Source: Combretum micranthum (lineage: Eukaryota > Streptophyta > Magnoliopsida > Myrtales > Combretaceae). Taken from it: 64,000 nt of DNA. The stretch covers positions 62,001 through 126,000 of the forward strand of contig JAMXBD010002255.1 in the NCBI GenBank assembly GCA_024138025.1, read 5' to 3'. Below, piece by piece: positions 58,439 through 64,000 of the stretch. Under the pieces are notes generated by a model, which saw only the letters and a list, made by a program, of their open reading frames with translations, searched no databases and was not told the DNA's origin. Position numbers and translations under genes: made by a program. Each line of letters opens with the position of its first letter. The first letter of the stretch is position 1.

Positions 58439-58455
58439 TAGCTCCATCTTAAGGG

Positions 58456-58712
58456 TGTTAACTTATATGTTTGTTCTGTTAAGATTGCTCGGTCAATACA
58501 TGCATTACACATTTTGACACGTGCATATAGTTTTAGTTAGACACGTTTTCTTTATTTCTCTGTATAAAGTACAAGTACTCCTTTGTAACATAATTAGTTA
58601 GAAAATAAAAGTTCTTTCTGTTATTTCTCTGTATCTCTGCTTCTCTGGATTTCTTTCATGGAAGTTAACTAGATAAATGATGTTCGTGCATGTTGTTCAT
58701 GCTCTTCCTTCA
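58456..58712 (+). repeat. 3' LTR of the plus-strand copia element
   Basis: Starts TGTTAACTTATATG just after the AAGGG end of a weak polypurine stretch and ends TTCCTTCA. Confidence 0.85.
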
Positions 58713-59674
58713 GGGTCACGTATTTATCAAATGAATACTCCCTACAATACACTATTGACACTTGTTAACAATACTATACTATACTTGTGCAATCAACACA
58801 TGCTAGAAAACATGAACATTGGAGAAACAATGAATTTCATAAATTCAGTCTTACATTGTACATTTTGGTATCCTTTTGACGCATTGAAAGTAACAAATAG
58901 ATCCAGCTTTCGATCAAAGGAATCAATGAATGTCGTTACAGTTGTGGAAGATATCATCAGTTTCCAGCTGAAAAAAATCGTGTCAGCTGAAAATGAATCA
59001 AATTGACTGAATATTCTAGGATTTATGCCACCAGGACAGTATTAATTCCTCTAGATACTCCCAAAAATGGTCATATATATATTCCCTTCATTGCTGAGTC
59101 ATGCTTTGCTGCTACAACTTGCAATGTAAAGTCCATGATCCTATGGATTTTGGATTTCCGCTGTACAGTACCTTTAAAGAAGAAAGGCAAAGAGAGCTTG
59201 GAATATCGATCTGGGGTTCCTCCTTTTCCTCTGAGTTGGTGAACCATCCATACTATTAGGTAAAAAACCTTGGTTTTCTTCTCTCTTCTTTCCCTGGTGG
59301 ATAAAGGAAGAAGTAAAACAGATCTTGCAAGACTCAAAGCAGACAAAAGACAGAGTAGAACATTTACGATACTTTTATGGATGAATGAGCTTCAATCCAA
59401 ATGCAACTGTAAAATATGGTATATTTCACTCGTTATTTAGTTTGAAGAGGATTGAGATTGCAGACTTTCTCCAAAATTCTCTTCATACGAATCATGCTCA
59501 TCATTATGTTGTCATTAAACACGAGACCTAAGTTCTAGTTAATCCTGAGTCCTTTTGCATATGAACCGAACAGGAATAGACTTGATAAGATTTCAGGAGA
59601 AACAGGACAGTAACAAGGGACTATGTTCCTTAGAAATGCAATGCAAATATGTACACATGGACAAGATAAATGTT
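58713..59674. other. Region between the copia element and SGRL, no gene recognised
   Basis: Includes short plus-strand ORFs (58677-59006, 59003-59242) without recognisable motifs. The part nearest 59674 is the 3' UTR or downstream region of the minus-strand SGRL gene. A small last SGRL exon could lie at about 59535-59560 (see the SGRL entry). Confidence 0.45.
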
Positions 59675-61808
59675 TTATACCTGAGCAGCATCCTTGAGAG
59701 GCCCCCAGCATTCCATGCGATTGTACTTTTGTGAACTTGAATGGAAGTAGACCCAAACGACAGCATCCTGTAACTCTGGTTGCTCTTTAAAAAGCAATGC
59801 ATCCCCATGAAGTACAGCTTTTAATACCTGTTACAGGTTAGAATGGTGTTTTACCTATCATGATCAGCACCCGAAGTGAGCTTAGCTTTATATTGTGGAG
59901 AAACATTTAGACAGGAAAAGTAGCTCCTCAGAGAGATGCAAACAAGTGGAATATCAAACTACTTACCACAATGGTTAAATTTCATCAAATGGTTTGATGC
60001 AACTAAGGTTGTACTTCAAATTTATATCGGTCATCTCATGAGTTGTGGAGTAAATATATTCATCATTCTTCATACAGAATTTGTCTAATAGAACTTAATT
60101 TCAAGTCTGCACAATACAATGCTCACCAATGGCAACTCCTTGGAGAAAATGTGGTATCTGAACTCCGCAGCAATGTCTAAAAAGTGATTAGGCCCACTGA
60201 CAAAGCAATGAACATGAAGGCACATCTGCTTGTTGACAACCTTCCACTCAGCAACCACATCATCTTTGTTGTACCAACCTCGTAACTGTTCCAACCACGA
60301 TGATGGCAGATGTGAGTACAATTAAACAAGCATCATATGAGAAAAAGATTACTAAGAACTTCCTGTGATGTTCTCATACCTGATGCAGGCTAATAACGTT
60401 GGATATGGTCAAGGTTAGGTTAGCCGTGAAGTCACAGTGTGATAGAATGTATGTTCTTGGGATGATTCCTGAAGGATGATTTAACTCTTCCCCTGTAAAA
60501 TCGACTTTTAGCTTTGAAGATTCAAACCTTGCGGGTGGAACCAAAAGCCTTACAGCCTGGATAGGCATTGACATGAAACAAAATAACAGATTCAGCTGTG
60601 AATTACCAAGTCAATTCATGGGAAAGTAGAAACCAATTAGATGCAGGATATTTAATCTTATGAAGCCAATGCTGATTGAAAATTTTCTACAGACATTGCA
60701 TCTGTGAAGCAGCAATTGCCAAGTCCAGGAGACTAGGACATTATTCTTTTCATACATGATCTTGCATTCGAAAGTCTTCCCTAAAAGCCTTGCCAAACTA
60801 CTTAGTCACATTCGATTTAAAGGCAAAAGCTAATTATTGGTGGGCAGATTGTTCAGCTGGGCTTTCAGACAGAAAGTCTGTATTTCATATCCCTATTCTT
60901 TTTCATTTAAAAGATCAGAGCAATTGACATTGTACCTTCATAAATAATGAAAATGATATGATAACAATAGAACAATGATGGATAAATAGTTTAAGAAAAG
61001 ATTTAGCTATCTATGGATAAACTTTTAGATAAAATGATTATGGCGTTAACTTAAACACAGCATTGCAACACAGCATCATAGCAGGAGATCATGGCTTTGA
61101 ATCTCTAACCCACTTGACAAATTCTCCATAACTGTCCACTTGATTAAGTCTCTGCCCACAAGTAAAGAAGGGTGTTGTGTGATAAATATAATACCATGGT
61201 GTTAAACTGAATAATGGTATGATGTGCCCAAACTACAACAAGAAGCCAGCTACACATTGATTGCAACTCGGTACACAAGAGAAAGGGAACGTAACTGAAG
61301 CCACTAAGGGGACGGTTTAATTAAACGGGGATGAAATGACAACGTACAGATCCGAACCACATTGAGGTTAGATCCATAACCATTTGATCTAAAAGTCTAG
61401 ACTACAATATAGATTTACAACTCGGCATCCATAACATAACTCTCTTTTATTGACAATCTTTGAACTTTCAACTAGTGGAATCGGCTCAGGAAGAATGAGA
61501 AGTCCCACATAAAGCTACAAACAACAGTAATCAATAGACAAAACTTCAGAATACAGACAGATCATCTCAGGATTGAGCTGCAGCTTGATTAAATACATAA
61601 AATCTCTAACATTGGCAATACCAAACAAGAACATTAAGAATGACAGGTAATGTAGTACCTCGGAAACAAGTGTGTTGTAGGAAGCTCTAGTGCATGCACT
61701 AGAAGTAGAGGTGGGAAGCAAAGGAGGAACACATCTTCTGTGGAAAGAAAGTGGAGGGTCCCTATGGGATGAAGCTGAAAATGGTGAGGAAGCAAAATGG
61801 CAGGCCAT
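59675..61808 (-). CDS. SGRL: STAY-GREEN-LIKE protein (chloroplast Mg-dechelatase family)
   Basis: Four coding exons on the minus strand: 61808-61659, 60556-60380, 60285-60127 and 59827-59675, all with GT-AG borders and intact frame; 212 residues. Residues 1 to about 45 (MACHFASSPFSASSHRD..., Ser/Pro/Arg-rich, few acids) are a chloroplast transit peptide. Residues 51-207 match the STAY-GREEN domain: RLLVPPARFESSKLKVDF, PRTYILSHCDFTANLTL, GWYNKDDVVAEWK (112-124), LHVHCFVSG (132-140), FRYHIFSKELPLV and ECWGPLK (201-207). The Cys-rich C-terminal motif of SGR1/SGR2 is absent, as expected for SGRL. SGR-family proteins remove Mg from chlorophyll a or chlorophyllide a; SGRL prefers chlorophyllide a. 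The stop lies in CAG-GTA-TAA, a possible splice donor, so a further short exon (for example from about 59559, adding about seven residues) cannot be excluded. An in-frame ATG at 61856 would add 16 residues. Confidence 0.92.
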
Positions 61809-61852
61809 GGAATGTACAACATAACCGAACTTCCAGGTTATGTTTTCTTTCT

Positions 61853-61935
61853 TCATGTTTCACAACAATGCCTCCCCAGCACTACCATTTCCTTCCTGAC
61901 AAGAGCAAGAGAAAGAGAAAGAGATTAAGTTTTGT
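61853..61935 (-). promoter_or_regulatory. SGRL leader with a short upstream ORF
   Basis: A CT-rich stretch on the coding strand (about 61905-61930) ending TTGTCAGG could be a leader or a leader-intron acceptor. An 11-codon upstream ORF runs from ATG at 61888 to a TGA at 61855-61853. Its stop overlaps the in-frame ATG at 61856 (ATGA overlap), 48 bases before the ATG at 61808. This could lower or redirect initiation; inferred from sequence only. Confidence 0.45.
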
Positions 61936-62079
61936 GGAGAAGAAAGAGTTTGACGCAGTTGCTGTTGTCCTAGTGATTTTTCAGGCCCCACACCAGCTTC
62001 ATATCTCCATCATTACGTTACATCCATACGTTTATTATTTCAAAAATAGAAAGGAAAAATTACATCCGATTATTATAAC

Positions 62080-62360
62080 TTTTGAGTTAAATTTATTTTA
62101 GGTTATAATATTTTAAAAATTTATAATAAATAATAACGTTTCTATTGATATATATTAATACTAATAAAATTCTTGAGTTTTAATTAAATATTATTATTAT
62201 TGATACATATCAATATTTATCATCATTGACATTTTTTAAATGTTATAATCTAAATAAACTTAGCTTTAAATATTATAATCTAAAATAAACTTACTTATTC
62301 GATATTATAATTTTTTTTAAACTTTATGAAATATTATGATTTAAAATAAATTTATCACAA
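62080..62360. repeat. AT-rich inverted-repeat segment upstream of SGRL
   Basis: TTATTTTAGGTTATAATATTTTAAA (about 62091-62117) recurs inverted as TTTAAATATTATAATCTAAAATAAACTTA-type words at about 62234-62262, 62265-62294 and 62325-62352. It can form a hairpin and may be a decayed MITE. Confidence 0.4.
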
Positions 62361-62539
62361 ATATTGTTACTTAGTGATGTAATTTATCTAGAATAGAAAG
62401 GATAAAAAGAAAAAAAAATTGTGTTGAGAAATGCGAGAGAAAAGGAATTAAAAAAGAGGGGAAGTTTTGGCGTGGCAGTGCGGCTGGTCAACATGCACCA
62501 AAGGCTTGAATTTTCGATAGCAAGAGGTGGATAATGTGA

Positions 62540-62581
62540 TGACGTGGTTTATGTTCTGTCTGGAGTTGCATTATGACGTGG
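62540..62581 (-). promoter_or_regulatory. Paired TGACGTGG (ACGT-core) sites upstream of SGRL
   Basis: TGACGTGG at 62540-62547 and again at 62574-62581 (spacing 34, about three helical turns), in a locally GC-richer block (about 62465-62645), about 730-770 bases upstream of the SGRL start. Read from the gene strand they are CCACGTCA, a bZIP-type (hex/ABRE-like) site. Whether they act on SGRL is unknown. Confidence 0.4.
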
Positions 62582-62645
62582 CTTTGGTTGCAGTCGGGTC
62601 GGGGGACGGAGAAGATTAATACTATTGGCGTGTGGATGGTGTACT

Positions 62646-63534
62646 GTGGTCCCGGTTTAGATTTATTTATTAAAAAATAAATATTTTTATTTATAAATAG
62701 TTTAAATGAATCAAATACATATCAGATGTAGATTAGATACATATATAAATACAAACAAAAATCAGACAATCCAAACAATCCCTATTTCTAAGATGATTTA
62801 AATAAATTTTCAAATTTAAATCTAGTGTGATATATCCTTATTCATCTAAATGTTATATGAAAAAAAAAAATCTTAAAACTTTGATGATTTTAAAATATAG
62901 ATCTTCGGTTTTTTATCTTAGTTAAACAAATAAGCTTGTATTAGAGTTTAAGAAATGTTATAAAAAAACATTTTAATAAATCAAGATAACAATCTAGTAG
63001 TGTTTATTAATCGTTAGCAATATTTACTAAGTGTCCTAATGATTCTAATTTGTGATCCTTGATCATTAATTTATTACGAAAAATTATCATGTAATGAATT
63101 CTCCTTAACAAAATATCCTTACACCATAATATGTGGAGGTCCTTCATTGGACTATCTACTCGGAATTTTATTATTAAATTGATTATAATAGATTAATATA
63201 AAAATCTTCATAAGGGATGGATATAATATAAGTTGTCCAGTAATTATATAAGATTGTTTGATTAAAGATTTTTTTTAATTATTTTACTTAGTTATGAGAT
63301 ACAATAGACTCAATAAAACTTATCATTGTCATTCGTTTATTAGTTAATCTTGTTTTTAACAAGTAAACCCTAAATATTATCCCTCTAATCTAAATATTAA
63401 CTCATTATTATTCTTTCTACATTTCATGTGGTACCTAATAACTACACTATGTGCAATCTATGCGAAGATCGTGTTAAATGGTATTATGTGCAATCTATAT
63501 GAAGATTCTGTTAAATGGCATTAAAGTGAAAAAT

Positions 63535-63566
<32 letters not shown>

Positions 63567-64000
63567 TTATGAAGGTTTTATGTTTAAGACTTGTTAATCT
63601 CTATTCATATATAAAAGAGGAGCTAATAATATTTAATATGCGGTATCCCCTAATGGTATGTTGTGTACCCACTTCACTTACATAAGAACTAGAAATCTCT
63701 CAAATGATGTATGACAATGATTTTACTAATTTAAATATTTAATTCCTCCAAATATTCATTTGATTATGGATAATTTTAGACAATAAGATGTTATGAAGTT
63801 CTCACTATTAAAATATCTTTGTTGTTATTTTAGATATACTCTAATTTATCCGTGAGACTCTATTTAGAAATATATATGAGTAGAAAATATATACACATAT
63901 AAAAAAACTTATCTTTTATTAATAATATTTATAAATATATTAAAATATATTTTGGCACATTGTGCAAAACTTTTAAATTATGCACATACTCATGTCAATA
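62646..64000. other. AT-rich terminal region with microsatellite and short duplication
   Basis: No gene seen. A (TA)n(CA)n tract lies at about 63534-63566. A 37-bp tandem duplication (TATGTGCAATCTAT...) lies at 63448-63484 and 63485-63521, with a few differences between copies. Confidence 0.5.
63534..63566. repeat. (TA)n(CA)n compound microsatellite
   Basis: About ten TA units followed directly by about six CA units. Confidence 0.9.

Larger units (their letters stand above)
52412..58712 (+). mobile_element. Decayed Ty1/copia retrotransposon with nested hAT-like insertions
   Basis: LTRs at 52412-52664 and 58456-58712 (about 255 bp) match along their length and end in TTCCTT(T/C)A. A perfect primer site TGGTATCAGAGCA (52665-52677) follows the 5' LTR. 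Domain order is gag (52747-53450), protease (about 53955-54100), integrase (about 55620-56510), RT (57040-57850), RNase H (to 58438), as in plant copia. Many stops. A hAT-like element (54382-55612) splits the region between protease and integrase. A target duplication is not evident (AAGGC left, GGGTC right), so the flanks may have changed. Confidence 0.87.

Noticed and set aside
52412..58712. Target-site duplication of the plus-strand copia element
   Set aside because: The adjacent pentamers AAGGC and GGGTC do not match well enough to call.
58677..59242. Overlapping plus-strand ORFs (109 and 79 codons) downstream of the copia element
   Set aside because: The first starts inside the 3' LTR and neither shows a known motif; possibly SGRL 3' flank or intergenic.

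Overview
The window reads as nuclear DNA of a eudicot plant. It is AT-rich, its genes are split by GT-AG introns, and its two recognisable host genes are plant families: a TOM1-like (TOL) ESCRT-0-type ubiquitin adaptor and a STAY-GREEN-LIKE (SGRL) chloroplast Mg-dechelatase. The species cannot be named from the sequence. No bacterial-type operons, CRISPR arrays or credible tRNA/rRNA genes were seen.

Layout. 1-980: upstream region and leader of the TOL gene. 981-7730 (+): nine-exon TOL3/4/5-like gene, 513 codons when spliced. 7731-15095: intergenic, with a 5'-truncated LINE on the minus strand (10.14-11.83 kb), an LTR-like remnant (12.2-12.9 kb) and a foldback repeat (14.1-14.6 kb). 15096-21310 (+): an end-to-end but decayed LINE bounded by a 12-bp target-site duplication. 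22028-22273 (-): a small basic-protein gene candidate. 22.3-29.4 kb: gene-poor AT-rich DNA with a second foldback, a hAT-like remnant and microsatellites.

29.4-48.1 kb is a nested retrotransposon stack. An old LTR-like sequence is split by a Ty3/gypsy element (30116-47495, +). The gag of that element is split by a long solo LTR (31441-42737, -) and by a Ty1/copia element (about 43034-45640, -). The solo LTR is itself split by a gag-protease-only Tat/Athila-like element (32330-39190, -). Matching target-site duplications and coding continuity across junctions give the insertion order.

48.1-52.4 kb has no gene; it holds a GA microsatellite and a roughly 1 kb array of a 29-bp minisatellite. 52412-58712 (+) is a second copia element, decayed but with all domains recognisable, carrying a hAT-like element that itself carries a smaller hAT-like element with a perfect 8-bp duplication. 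59675-61808 (-): SGRL gene, four coding exons. 61.9-64.0 kb: its upstream region, with a pair of ACGT-core bZIP-type sites, then AT-rich DNA.

The two host genes have no evident functional link: one acts in endosomal sorting of ubiquitinated membrane proteins, the other in chlorophyll turnover. I found no convincing new biological system. The main interest lies in the precisely reconstructable insertion history, the tandem arrays, and a possible alternative N-terminus of the TOL protein.
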